From an uncultured Alistipes sp. (GTDB lineage Bacteria; Bacteroidota; Bacteroidia; Bacteroidales; Rikenellaceae), in the NCBI GenBank assembly GCA_958449275.1, contig CAUDHE010000016.1, positions 1-34,382 on the forward strand: a DNA stretch of 34,382 bases, read 5' to 3'. Positions 1 to 8,494 of this stretch are shown here, piece after piece. The position numbers and the translations under genes are program-made. Under the pieces are notes generated by a model. That model saw only the letters and a list, made by a program, of their open reading frames with translations, was not told the DNA's origin and made no database searches. Every line of letters begins with the position of its first letter. Position 1 is the stretch's first letter.

Positions 1-54
1 TTTGCGGCTCTTTAAGCCGCGCAGTTCGCCGCCGCCCCACTGCGGCGGACTGCA

Positions 55-94
55 ACTCGCAAGACTCGTTTTGTCCTCCGCCGTCGGCGAACAG
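55..94 (+). repeat. Possible dispersed intergenic repeat, copy 1
   Basis: This stretch resembles the reverse complement of 10821-10863. Both have an ACTCG-rich small inverted element followed by TCCGCCGT and then a GG-GAACA segment; about 14 of 18 bases match in the second half. Both copies lie in gene-free DNA. Two diverged copies in one window are only suggestive of a family. Confidence 0.35.
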
Positions 95-297
95 AATAAA
101 TATATATTGTCATGCGTGCCGCAGGCCGCGACCCGAATGTAAAAACGATAAGGAATGGTTGTGTCGGCGGCGAACTGCATTTCTAATTCGTTATGTGATA
201 TTTTCGGCAGCGAAAGCGGCTGTAGACTTTCGGCAAAAAAGGACGAAACGGGATTTTCGATAAACAATATATTGATTTTAAAATAATTTATTATATA

Positions 298-306
298 GGG
301 GGGGGG
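298..306 (+). repeat. Homopolymer run of nine G
   Basis: Nine consecutive G lie 22 bases upstream of the -33 TTG of the promoter at 329-358, in otherwise AT-rich DNA. Runs of this length are prone to slippage, so length variation could alter upstream promoter context; this is inference. Confidence 0.9.
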
Positions 307-328
307 TGAAAAATTTGTGCGAAAAATG

Positions 329-358
329 TTGCATACATATAAATAATTTCTAACTTTG
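329..358 (+). promoter_or_regulatory. Bacteroidota promoter (TTG, 19 bases, TAACTTTG)
   Basis: TTG at 329-331 is followed after 19 bases by TAACTTTG at 351-358, which fits the Bacteroidota -33/-7 pattern (TAnnTTTG). It points towards the glycan-uptake operon. No annotated gene begins directly after it, so it may give a long leader or drive a small RNA. The upstream DNA is strongly AT-rich apart from the G run. Confidence 0.6.
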
Positions 359-403
359 TAAACGGAAGATATTGAAACAGGACTGAACAGATGGAAAAGT
401 ATT

Positions 404-447
404 GCCGAGAATATACCATTACCGAACGCTTGGAATGCATTCTCGGC
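404..447 (+). repeat. Perfect 9-base inverted repeat in the leader
   Basis: GCCGAGAAT at 404-412 is exactly complementary to ATTCTCGGC at 439-447, with a 26-base loop that ends in the palindrome GAATGCATTC (433-442). It lies about 40 bases after the predicted transcription start and could be an RNA structure or a protein site. Confidence 0.55.
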
Positions 448-466
448 GTGCGATGCGTACTAAATT

Positions 467-475
467 CCCCCCCCC
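467..475 (+). repeat. Homopolymer run of nine C
   Basis: Nine consecutive C, 160 bases after the G9 run and in the opposite sense. Runs of this length are uncommon in non-coding DNA this AT-rich. Confidence 0.9.
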
Positions 476-682
476 TCGTTTCTGCCCCGTCTTTATGTGA
501 CAATCAATTGAATTTTAAAATTTTAAACTCTTGGCGAAGCAGGTGTTTCCCGCTTTGCGGGGATCGGTGTGTCGTGTCGGTATTCGATGCCGAGCGATAT
601 TGCGCCGCAAGCCGTGCCGACGGCCTTAACATTAAATTACACAAAGCTACATACACTACAACAACTTCATAATGGAGAATGC

Positions 683-710
683 GGCCCTCCTCGGATTCGA
701 ACCGTTGACC
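683..710 (-). pseudogene. tRNA 3'-half-like relic
   Basis: On the minus strand the sequence reads GGTCAACGGTTCGAATCC followed by GAGGAGGGCC. This is the usual tRNA variable loop, T-arm start and TTCGAAT loop, followed by an acceptor-like 3' strand. The T stem is incomplete (only three pairs), no matching GGCCCTC 5' acceptor strand lies about 75 bases away, and no anticodon arm folds. It looks like a decayed tRNA fragment or an old integration scar, not a working tRNA. Confidence 0.4.
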
Positions 711-838
711 CGAAATCCGTAAACCGTGCCGCAACGAACCACATACGAACCGCTAACCTTAAGTTTAACCTAAAACCCGAGCCTATAAGAAGACATCTAC
801 ATTTCCAATCCTAAAGTACATAATTTGTGACGGGCGTG

Positions 839-873
839 CGACCGAGTTCGCGATGCCTGCGGTTGCTCGGTCG
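839..873 (+). other. Leader hairpin
   Basis: CGACCGAG (839-846) pairs with CTCGGTCG (866-873), eight perfect pairs around a 19-base loop. It lies about 115 bases before the first operon gene. No U-tract follows, so it is more likely a leader structure than a terminator. Confidence 0.5.
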
Positions 874-897
874 AAATGCCGAGACAGGGATTTTATT

Positions 898-913
898 GCC
901 CTTTCGGAAGGGC
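898..913 (+). other. Compact leader hairpin
   Basis: GCCCTT (898-903) pairs with AAGGGC (908-913) around a TCGG loop. It is the second hairpin within 75 bases of the operon start. It is not followed by a U-tract. Confidence 0.5.
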
Positions 914-987
914 GGCCGAACGCCGATCGAAATTCGTAAAGAGTAAGTAACCGCTTATTTCATACTAACAGCCTAAAATTTTTAACC

Positions 988-2283
988 ATGAACAAAACAA
1001 AGAAACTTTTGTGGCTTGTCGCACTTTTCGGAGCGATTACCATGGTTGGGTGCAATGATTCCGGCGAAGAGGGCGGATACGGTCCTTCGGGACCGTTGTC
1101 GCTGTCGTCGTTTACGCCTAATTACGGTAAGTATCTAGAAAAGGTCATTCTGCGAGGGTCGGGATTCGGTAAGACTTCCGATATCAAAGTCTATTTCAAT
1201 CAGCGCGAAGCGGCCGTAATCGGTTCCAGCAAGAGCGGTACCGAGCTGTACGTGCTGGCGCCGCGTCTCCCGGGAGAGGATTGCGCCATTTCGGTGGTGC
1301 AGGGTCAGGATTCGCTGATTTACGACGAGCATTTCGATTATACCGTGTCGACTACCGTAAGTACCATTTGCGGCAACGGAACATTCAAGTACAAGGCCGG
1401 TTCTTTGACCGAGGCTCAGGTGAGTCCCTACTATCTGTGTGTGGACGACAATGAGAACATATTTGTTGTCAGCCGTAATTCGCCTGACGATAATAATGAC
1501 GGCAATACATACACCATAGGTCGTATCGATCTGGAGAACGACGAGCTGGTTACGATCATCGCCGAGACGGGTAACGTGCCTTGCGTGGCCCCCGAGACGC
1601 AGATCGTGACGTGCCCCACCGAGAAAAACGTGGGTCACTTCATTGAGATGAATCCGCTGGAGATGTGGGCTCCGCGTCATCGAGTCTTCAAGTGGTATGA
1701 TGCTAATCCTCCTTCGAACGGCTGGAAGCACTGTATGGTGGTGAATCCGTCGGACGGTATGATCTATACCCGCTTCTATTTCGGACAGTTGGTGAAGATT
1801 GATCCTCAAACTTATGAGACCGAGCTGGTCTGCATGACGTCGCAGTTCGATACCTACGGCATGACATTCCGTCCGCAGGAGCCCAATGTGCTCTATTTCA
1901 CGGGATGGGGCAATCATGGTATATTCAAGGTGGATCTGAATGCAGAAAAAGTAGAGGCCATACAGATCAATGGCGGAAGTTCTACAGCGGCACATCGTGA
2001 CGGCGATTTGAAAGATGCACTTTTCAACTGCCCGTCGCAGATGTATTCCGATGCCGACGGCAATATATATGTGGCCGATTCTAATAACCACTGCATACGC
2101 CGTATAACGCCCGAAAATCAGGTGGAGACCGTGCTCGGTGTTCCGTCCGAAGCGGGTTGGGTGGACGGTACCCAGGAGGTGGCCAAGTTCAACAAGCCTC
2201 GCGGCATCGGCATCGCGCCCGACGGCTCGGTATATGTGGCCGACTGGGGCAATGGACGCATCCGCAAGCTCTCGATTAATTAA
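988..2283 (+). CDS. IPT/TIG and NHL-repeat surface lipoprotein
   Basis: A 431-residue lipoprotein with a signal peptide and lipobox ending at Cys22 (motif VGCND). Residues about 37-118 look like an IPT/TIG immunoglobulin-like domain (a GSGFG segment is visible). From about residue 145 on the sequence has beta-propeller NHL-type repeats, clearest at the C-terminus where two segments of the form G-x-IYVADSxNHxIRRI and GSVYVADWGNGRIRKL occur. Such lipoproteins are frequent partners of SusC/SusD and are thought to sit on the cell surface and bind glycan; the exact ligand cannot be read from the sequence. It is first in the operon, 19 bases before the transporter gene, whereas accessory binding proteins more often follow susD. 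Confidence 0.88.
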   Translation: MNKTKKLLWLVALFGAITMVGCNDSGEEGGYGPSGPLSLSSFTPNYGKYLEKVILRGSGFGKTSDIKVYFNQREAAVIGSSKSGTELYVLAPRLPGEDCAISVVQGQDSLIYDEHFDYTVSTTVSTICGNGTFKYKAGSLTEAQVSPYYLCVDDNENIFVVSRNSPDDNNDGNTYTIGRIDLENDELVTIIAETGNVPCVAPETQIVTCPTEKNVGHFIEMNPLEMWAPRHRVFKWYDANPPSNGWKHCMVVNPSDGMIYTRFYFGQLVKIDPQTYETELVCMTSQFDTYGMTFRPQEPNVLYFTGWGNHGIFKVDLNAEKVEAIQINGGSSTAAHRDGDLKDALFNCPSQMYSDADGNIYVADSNNHCIRRITPENQVETVLGVPSEAGWVDGTQEVAKFNKPRGIGIAPDGSVYVADWGNGRIRKLSIN

Positions 2284-2302
2284 CCCTTAACTCAAGAAAA
2301 AG

Positions 2303-5300
2303 ATGAAACAATTAACCATAATCTGGTCCCTGTTCATATTCATATTGATAGGAACGCAGTCGGCCTCGGCTCAGTCCTATGTGATGAAAGGCACGGTGTC
2401 CGATGCCGAGGGACCGTTGATCGGCGTATACGTAACGGTTAAGGACAACCCCACGAACGGTACCATGACCGACGTAGACGGCAAGTTCACCATTAAGGTC
2501 GAGCGCGGCGACAAACTGCTGTTCACCTACATAGGTTACAAAGACGTGGAATATCTGGTGGTGAAGCAGGAGCAGGACCTTCAGATCCGATTCGACGAGG
2601 CTGCCACCGCTGTGGACGAGGTGGTGGTGACGGCACTCGGAACCCAGCGTAAGATATCGACTCTGTCGGCCGTGACCTCGGTGGATGTGAGCGAGTTGCA
2701 GCAGCCCACAGCATCGGTGGCCAACCTTTTGGGCGGTCGCGTGGCGGGTGTGATTTCGTCGCTGGGAAGCGGTGAGCCGGGTAAGAATATCGCCGAGTTC
2801 TGGATCCGCGGTATCGGTACTTTCGGCGCCAATGCTTCGGCTCTGGTGCTCATCGACGGTCTGGAGGGCGATATCAATGCGATCGACCCCGCCGATATCG
2901 AGAGCTTTTCGATCCTGAAGGACGCCTCGGCGACGGCCGTATACGGTGTGCGAGGCGCTAACGGCGTGGTGCTGGTCACCACCAAGCGCGGTCATGCCGA
3001 CAAGATGAACATTACGGTGCGTGCCTCGGCTACGTTGTCTCACCTGAAGCGCATGCCCGAGTTCGTGAATGCTTACGACTATGCGATGCTGGCCAACGAG
3101 GCCCGTGCGGTGCGCGGCGAGGAGGTACTCTACACTCCCGTGGAGCTGGAGATCATACGTCACAACCTCGACCCCGACATGTATCCCGACGTGAACTGGC
3201 AGGACGAGATCGTGAAGAAAAACTCGTGGAAACAGAACTACTACGTCAGCGCGCAGGGCGGCGCCAAGCTGGCCCGTTACTTCGTGTCGCTTAACGCGGC
3301 TCTGGAGGATGCGGCCTACAATGTCGATAAAAAGAGCCCCTATTCGGGCAATGTGGGTTACAACACCTACGGTTTCCGTGCCAATATCGATCTGGAGCTT
3401 ACCAAGACCACCAAGATCTATTTCGGCAGCAACGCTTTCCTGAAGATTCAGAAGAACCCGGGCGTGGCCAACACCAACTACATCTGGGATGCGCAGGCCA
3501 ACATCCATCCGCTGCGTTTGCCGCTCATGTACTCCAACGGCCAGTTGCCCGCGGTGGGTACGGGCGCCGAGACTTCGCCCTACGTGATGATTAATCGCAT
3601 GGGTCGCCGCAACGATCAGGAGTTCGCGGGCAAGACAACGCTGGCACTCGAACAGGATCTGTCGATGATTACCGAAGGTCTGAAGATCCGTGCTCAGGGC
3701 GCATACGACATCACTTCATGGTTCAACGAGAGCCGTCTCATCCAGCCCGCGCTCTACGAGGCCGTGGGCCGCAACCAGGCGGGAGAGCTTATCACCATAC
3801 AGCGTGTGAGCGAGCAGGCCGCTCACTATTCGAAGAGCACCAACCAGTACCGTAAGTATCATTTCGAGAGCACTCTCAACTACGATCGCGTGTTTGCCGA
3901 CGATCATCGCGTGTCGGGTCTGGTCTACTACTACATGAGCGACGAGAAGTATTCGAGCGAGAGTACCACCAACATGAACTCTATTCCCAAGCGTTATCAG
4001 GGTATATCGAGCCGAATCACTTACGGCTTCCGCGATACCTACATGCTCGACGTCAACTTCGGTTATACGGGTTCCGAGAACTTCCAGCCGGGCCGCCGCT
4101 TCGGTTTCTTCCCCTCGGTGGCATTGGGTTGGGTCCCCACCAACTACGAATTCATGAAGAAAGGACTTCCGTTCCTCGACTTCCTGAAAATACGAGCTTC
4201 TTACGGTACGGTGGGTAACGACCGTATATCGAACAAGCGTTTCCCCTATCTGACCATCGTGCAGCGCGGCTCCAACAGCCCGTGGGGATCGACTTCGGCC
4301 GAGACTCTGTGGGAGACCTACACCGGAGCCGACAACCTCAACTGGGAGAAGGCCAGCAAGCTCGACGTGGGTATCGAGGGCCGTCTGTTCGGCGATCGCG
4401 TGAATTTCGTGGTCGACTTCTTCAACGACGTGCGCGACGGTATCTTCCAGGAGCGCCAGCAGGTTCCCGCATACGTGGGCCTCATGTCGAAACCCTTCAG
4501 CAACGTGGGTAAGATGCGCAGCTACGGAGCCGACGGCAACATAAGCTATACGGAACGTCTGGGCAAAAACGCCTCGATCACCCTGCGCGGTAACTTCACC
4601 TATTCGAAGAACGACGTGAAGAACTGGGAGGAGGCCAATCCCGCATATCCCTATCAGGAAAATTCGGGTTATCCCAACGGCGTGGTCCGCGGTTATCAGG
4701 CTCTGGGTCTGTTCAAGGATCAGCTGGATATCGAGACCAGCCCCGTGCAGACATTCGGCGAGTATAAGCCCGGCGATATCAAGTACCGCGACATCAACGG
4801 CGACGGACGTATCGACGCCGACGACCAAGTGCCCATTTCGCACTACATCAACTACGGCTCGGGCGTGGGCGTTCCTCTGCTCATGTACGGTTTCGGCGGC
4901 GAGTTCCAGTACAAGAATTTCACGCTGGGCGTGTTGTTCAAAGGTACGGGCAAGACCGACTTCTTCTACGGCGGAGCGGGTTACGTTCCCTTTGCCAACG
5001 GCAAGTTGGGCAACGTGCTCACGCAGGCGGCCGATCCGCGCAACCGTTGGATCCCGATGGATTACGCTTTGGCCAACGGCATAGATCCCTCGCTGGCCGA
5101 GAATCCCAACGCCAAGTATCCCCGTCTGCAATACGGCAACAATAACAACAACTCGCAGACATCGACTTTCTGGAAAGGCGATTCGCGTTACTTGCGTTTG
5201 CAGGAGATCACCCTCAACTACAACTTCAAGGCCAACGCCCTTCGCAAGATAGGCATACAGTCGGTAGACTTGCAGTTCGTGGGCAACAACCTCGCCGTAT

Positions 5301-5401
5301 GGGACAAGGTGAAGATCTTCGACCCCGAGCAGGCTCCGAGCAACGGACGCGTTTATCCTTTGCCCGCTACGTTCACCTTGCAGCTCTATCTGCATTTCTA
5401 A
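2303..5401 (+). CDS. SusC/RagA-family TonB-dependent outer membrane transporter
   Basis: A 1032-residue outer-membrane transporter that would import an oligosaccharide (or peptide) with energy from TonB. A signal peptide ends near residue 24 (SASAQ). Residues about 27-98 form the carboxypeptidase-regulatory-like domain typical of SusC proteins, followed by a TonB-box-like DEVVVTALG (about 105-113), a plug domain (about 120-235) with the usual WIRGIGTFG, LVLIDG and SILKDASATAVYG segments, and a 22-strand barrel ending in the C-terminal aromatic residue (QLYLHF). No STN domain precedes the plug, so signalling through a FecR-type anti-sigma factor is unlikely, and none is encoded nearby. It pairs with the SusD-like protein 17 bases downstream. 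Confidence 0.97.
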   Translation: MKQLTIIWSLFIFILIGTQSASAQSYVMKGTVSDAEGPLIGVYVTVKDNPTNGTMTDVDGKFTIKVERGDKLLFTYIGYKDVEYLVVKQEQDLQIRFDEAATAVDEVVVTALGTQRKISTLSAVTSVDVSELQQPTASVANLLGGRVAGVISSLGSGEPGKNIAEFWIRGIGTFGANASALVLIDGLEGDINAIDPADIESFSILKDASATAVYGVRGANGVVLVTTKRGHADKMNITVRASATLSHLKRMPEFVNAYDYAMLANEARAVRGEEVLYTPVELEIIRHNLDPDMYPDVNWQDEIVKKNSWKQNYYVSAQGGAKLARYFVSLNAALEDAAYNVDKKSPYSGNVGYNTYGFRANIDLELTKTTKIYFGSNAFLKIQKNPGVANTNYIWDAQANIHPLRLPLMYSNGQLPAVGTGAETSPYVMINRMGRRNDQEFAGKTTLALEQDLSMITEGLKIRAQGAYDITSWFNESRLIQPALYEAVGRNQAGELITIQRVSEQAAHYSKSTNQYRKYHFESTLNYDRVFADDHRVSGLVYYYMSDEKYSSESTTNMNSIPKRYQGISSRITYGFRDTYMLDVNFGYTGSENFQPGRRFGFFPSVALGWVPTNYEFMKKGLPFLDFLKIRASYGTVGNDRISNKRFPYLTIVQRGSNSPWGSTSAETLWETYTGADNLNWEKASKLDVGIEGRLFGDRVNFVVDFFNDVRDGIFQERQQVPAYVGLMSKPFSNVGKMRSYGADGNISYTERLGKNASITLRGNFTYSKNDVKNWEEANPAYPYQENSGYPNGVVRGYQALGLFKDQLDIETSPVQTFGEYKPGDIKYRDINGDGRIDADDQVPISHYINYGSGVGVPLLMYGFGGEFQYKNFTLGVLFKGTGKTDFFYGGAGYVPFANGKLGNVLTQAADPRNRWIPMDYALANGIDPSLAENPNAKYPRLQYGNNNNNSQTSTFWKGDSRYLRLQEITLNYNFKANALRKIGIQSVDLQFVGNNLAVWDKVKIFDPEQAPSNGRVYPLPATFTLQLYLHF

Positions 5402-5418
5402 CTTAAAACACTACTAAA

Positions 5419-7422
5419 ATGAAGCGATTAAATATAATGATATTGTCGTTGATGGCAGCATCAATGTTCATGTCCTGCAACTTCCTCGATATCGACGACT
5501 ATTTCAGCGACGAAATAAAGATCGATTCGGTGTTTGCCAACAAACGTAATGTCGAGGCATATGTTTGGGGTATCGCAGGTGAGTTCGCCGACGAAGGTTC
5601 CATTTACCAGAATGCCGATACGCCCGGCCCGCTTGCGACCGACGAGGCTTTCACCATGTACGGCACGCAGCATAACTACAACGGCATGCGTCTGGTGCTT
5701 AACGAGATCAACGCCAGCAACACCTATTCGCTGGGTAACGTGTGGACCAAGAGCTACCAGTGTATCCGCCGCGCCAACACCGTGTTCGCACGTATCGACG
5801 AGGCCGTCGACCTCACGCCGACCGACCGCGCCCAGATTCTGGCACTGAACCGTTTCATGCGCGCATACGCCTACTATAAGATCTGGCTCAACTTCGGTCC
5901 CGCCATCCTCATCGGCGACGAGGAGATCCCCTCGAATCTCGATCTGGATGCTTACGACCGTCCCCGCGCCACGAACGACGAGACTGTCGAGTATATATGC
6001 TCGGAGCTGGAGGAGGCTGCCAAGTATCTGCCCGAGACCCGCTCGATCATGGAGTTCGGACGTCCCACCCGCGCCGCAGCTTACGGACTGATAGCACGTT
6101 TGCGCCTCTATCATGCCAGCCCGCTGTGGAACGGCGGCGCAGCGGCCCGCCGTTGCTTCGGAACGTGGACTCGTTCTACCGACCGTGCCTATTACGTGAA
6201 TCTGGAGTACGACGAGGAGCGTTGGGCCGTGGCTGCGGCAGCCGCCAAGCGCGTCATGGAGATGACCAAGGGCGGCGCGCCCATGTTCCGTCTCTATACC
6301 GTCGAGGCCGACTCGGAGACTCCCGAGATGCCCGAGGGAGTAACATCGGATCCCGACTACTACAAGCCGTGGCCCGACGGCGCCGCGGGGCTCGACCACT
6401 TCCGTTCGTATTCGGAGGGCTTTACGGGCGAGGCCGTGCTGGCTACCAACCCCGAGTACGTGTGGGCCCGCAGAAGCTCTACGCTTACGGCCAACACCCA
6501 GATGGCATTCCCGCTCAAATCGGGCGGCTGGAGCGGTATGGCCGTTCCGCAGAAGATCATCGACAACTATGCGATGTACGACGGCCGCTCGATCGACGAT
6601 TCGAGCGACGAATATCCCTATTCGGAGTCGGGTTTCACCACCGAGGCGAAATCATTCTCGGGATACCGCCTCAACTCGGGCGTTTATAACATGTATGCCA
6701 ACCGCGAGATGCGTTTCTACGCTTCGATCGGTTTCAGCGAATGCTATTGGCCCATGAGTTCGACCACATCGTCGGGTAAGTACAACAAGACCATCGCTTA
6801 CTATTACGACAACGAGAACGGAAAACAGAACTCGGCTACCGATTACACTCCTACGGGTTACGTAATCAAAAAGTACATCCATCCGTCGGACGCATGGGAC
6901 GGCGACAATGCCGCGCGCATGGAGAAGGCATATCCCATTATCCGCTATGCCGACATTCTGCTGATGTATGCCGAGGCTCTGAACAACCTCACGCCCGGCA
7001 AGGTGTACAACATCGCTTTGGGCGACAATACCTACGAAATCTCGCGCGACGTGAACGAGATCCGAGGCGCGTTCGATCAGGTGCGTCACCGCGCCGGCAT
7101 GCCCGGCCTGAGCGACGCCGACGTGGCCGACCCCGATACGTTCCAGGCCCTGCTGGTGAAGGAGCGTATGATCGAGTTCCTCCACGAGAACCACCGTTAC
7201 TACGACGTTCGTCGTTGGGGTATCTACGAGCAGGTGGAGAGCGAGACGATCATGGGTATGAACGTCGACGGCAGCAAGGACACTTTCTACCAGCGCGTGG
7301 TGCCCAATACGTCGCGTATCGGTTCGCGTCTGGTACACAAGAAGCTGGTGTTGCTGCCCATTCCTCTGGCCGAGGTGCGCAAGCTGCCTTCTTGCGATCA
7401 GAATCCCGGATGGGAGGATTAA
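5419..7422 (+). CDS. SusD/RagB-family glycan-binding lipoprotein
   Basis: A 667-residue lipoprotein with a short signal peptide and lipobox cysteine at residue 20 (MFMSCNF). The helical N-terminal half (an RANTVFARID segment and AYAYYKIW helix) and the C-terminal half with RYADILLMYAEALN, VRHRAG, KERMIEFLHE and RRWGIYE are hallmark SusD/RagB segments; the chain ends with the common NPGW. It caps the SusC barrel and captures substrate. At 667 residues it is at the long end for the family, with an insertion around residues 200-400. Ligand unknown. Confidence 0.97.
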   Translation: MKRLNIMILSLMAASMFMSCNFLDIDDYFSDEIKIDSVFANKRNVEAYVWGIAGEFADEGSIYQNADTPGPLATDEAFTMYGTQHNYNGMRLVLNEINASNTYSLGNVWTKSYQCIRRANTVFARIDEAVDLTPTDRAQILALNRFMRAYAYYKIWLNFGPAILIGDEEIPSNLDLDAYDRPRATNDETVEYICSELEEAAKYLPETRSIMEFGRPTRAAAYGLIARLRLYHASPLWNGGAAARRCFGTWTRSTDRAYYVNLEYDEERWAVAAAAAKRVMEMTKGGAPMFRLYTVEADSETPEMPEGVTSDPDYYKPWPDGAAGLDHFRSYSEGFTGEAVLATNPEYVWARRSSTLTANTQMAFPLKSGGWSGMAVPQKIIDNYAMYDGRSIDDSSDEYPYSESGFTTEAKSFSGYRLNSGVYNMYANREMRFYASIGFSECYWPMSSTTSSGKYNKTIAYYYDNENGKQNSATDYTPTGYVIKKYIHPSDAWDGDNAARMEKAYPIIRYADILLMYAEALNNLTPGKVYNIALGDNTYEISRDVNEIRGAFDQVRHRAGMPGLSDADVADPDTFQALLVKERMIEFLHENHRYYDVRRWGIYEQVESETIMGMNVDGSKDTFYQRVVPNTSRIGSRLVHKKLVLLPIPLAEVRKLPSCDQNPGWED

Positions 7423-7450
7423 TCGGGTTGAATCTTAAAAAATTGATTAT

Positions 7451-8389
7451 ATGAAGTTAAGATATATAATAACTGCCGCGGCTCTCGTCTCTTTGGTTGC
7501 CTGCAACGATGACGAGGTGTTCGAGAAAGAGCAGTACAAGAACATATTCGGCTTCGTGAGCGAGTCCGATAATACGAATACCAAGGTGGTGAGTCTGCAT
7601 AAGGAGGAGTCGGTGGGTTACATGTCGTTGTCGATGGGCGGCAGCAACTCCATCACCCGCGACGTGACGATCAACATCGTCGAGGACGAGTCGCTGATCG
7701 ACGACTACAACAGTGCGAATTACGATACCGACGTGTCGAAATATGCCATCCACATGCCCAAGTCGAAATACGACATCGTCACTCACAAATGCGTGATTAA
7801 GGCCGGCGATGTGTTGGGAACCATTCCCGTGAAGATTCGCCCCGAGGGATTGTCGCCCGATTCGACCTATTTCATCCCCGTGCGCATCGACAATTACGAC
7901 GGCTACGAGATGAATCCCGACAAAGGCACGCTGCTGATGAAGATCGCCTTCAAGAACCGTTGGGCCACCAGTACGGGTACGGGCTACTCGATGCTGGGCA
8001 AGCGTCGCAACGTTACCAGCACTACCGAGATTTCGATGCCTGGAACCAAAACGCTGCATGCCTACGGAAGCAACAGCGTGCGCGTGATGCCGGGTAACGA
8101 AACTTTCAAGGCCGACAAGCACACGCTGGAGGCCAAGGCCATGATTCTCGAGGTGGAGGATACTCCCGACGAGGTGAAGAAGGTGACGATCAAGCCTCTG
8201 CGCGATCTGAAGGTGACGCAGATCGACGGCGACGAGTTATATCCCAACACCTATGCCATCGTCGACGACGGATTCAACGTCTACAAGATGTTCCTGCTGC
8301 ACTACTACTATACCATAGGTAACAATACGTATGAGATGAAGGAGGAGTTGCGCATCAAGTATGTCGAGTCTGAAGAAAATGAAGAATAA
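7451..8389 (+). CDS. DUF1735 (BT_3987-like) surface lipoprotein
   Basis: A 312-residue lipoprotein with lipobox cysteine at residue 18 (LVACND). The N-terminal half (about 40-160) carries the DUF1735/BT_3987-like beta fold, with features such as YAIHMPKSKYDI and the phrase LSPDSTYFIPVRI that are typical of the family. The C-terminal part, with YPNTYAIVDDGFNVYKMFLLHYYY, resembles the DUF4361-type domain that often accompanies it. Proteins of this type occupy the SusE/SusF position and are taken as additional surface glycan-binding proteins. It starts 28 bases after the susD-like gene and is followed by a very strong hairpin (8412-8450). Confidence 0.82.
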   Translation: MKLRYIITAAALVSLVACNDDEVFEKEQYKNIFGFVSESDNTNTKVVSLHKEESVGYMSLSMGGSNSITRDVTINIVEDESLIDDYNSANYDTDVSKYAIHMPKSKYDIVTHKCVIKAGDVLGTIPVKIRPEGLSPDSTYFIPVRIDNYDGYEMNPDKGTLLMKIAFKNRWATSTGTGYSMLGKRRNVTSTTEISMPGTKTLHAYGSNSVRVMPGNETFKADKHTLEAKAMILEVEDTPDEVKKVTIKPLRDLKVTQIDGDELYPNTYAIVDDGFNVYKMFLLHYYYTIGNNTYEMKEELRIKYVESEENEE

Positions 8390-8411
8390 TCGAGTGGAAC
8401 GCTTTCGACCG

Positions 8412-8450
8412 GCCTCGGCAGAGCCGAACTTGTTCGAGCTCTGCCGAGGC
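8412..8450 (+). other. Strong intercistronic hairpin without U-tract
   Basis: GCCTCGGCAGAGC (8412-8424) pairs perfectly with 8438-8450, 13 base pairs, and the 13-base loop can add CGAA/TTCG pairs. What follows is GAGAAAACG, not a run of T, so it is not a standard terminator for the plus strand. It lies between the DUF1735 gene and the Big_2/CBM6 gene and may stabilise or cut the message so that the last gene is made at a different level. Confidence 0.75.
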
Positions 8451-8494
8451 GAGAAAACGACTGTTGTAAAACGAACCTTTAATACTTGTGCAAA

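Larger units (their letters stand above)
1..987. other. Long intergenic/leader region before the glycan-uptake operon
   Basis: No convincing protein-coding gene is visible in these 987 bases; short ORFs here have no recognisable family and odd composition. The region holds two hairpins at its left edge (4-20 and 29-48), a run of nine G (298-306), a Bacteroidota promoter (329-358), an inverted repeat (404-447), a run of nine C (467-475), a tRNA 3'-half-like relic on the minus strand (683-710) and two compact hairpins near the operon (839-873 and 898-913). Transcription from the promoter at 351 would give a leader of about 620 bases before the first operon gene; a second, closer promoter was not found. 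Confidence 0.6.

Noticed and set aside
4..20. A terminator of a gene to the left of the window
   Set aside because: The stem GCGGCT/AGCCGC is not followed by a T-tract in either direction.
391..672. A 93-codon frame just after the promoter at 351
   Set aside because: It contains the C9 run, has no recognisable family and shows AT/Cys-rich composition unlike neighbouring genes. Its position after a promoter keeps it worth a look, but I could not support it as a gene.
2312..3508. Long antisense frames under the susC-like gene (also 3716-5395)
   Set aside because: Shadows of the transporter gene; no coding signs of their own.
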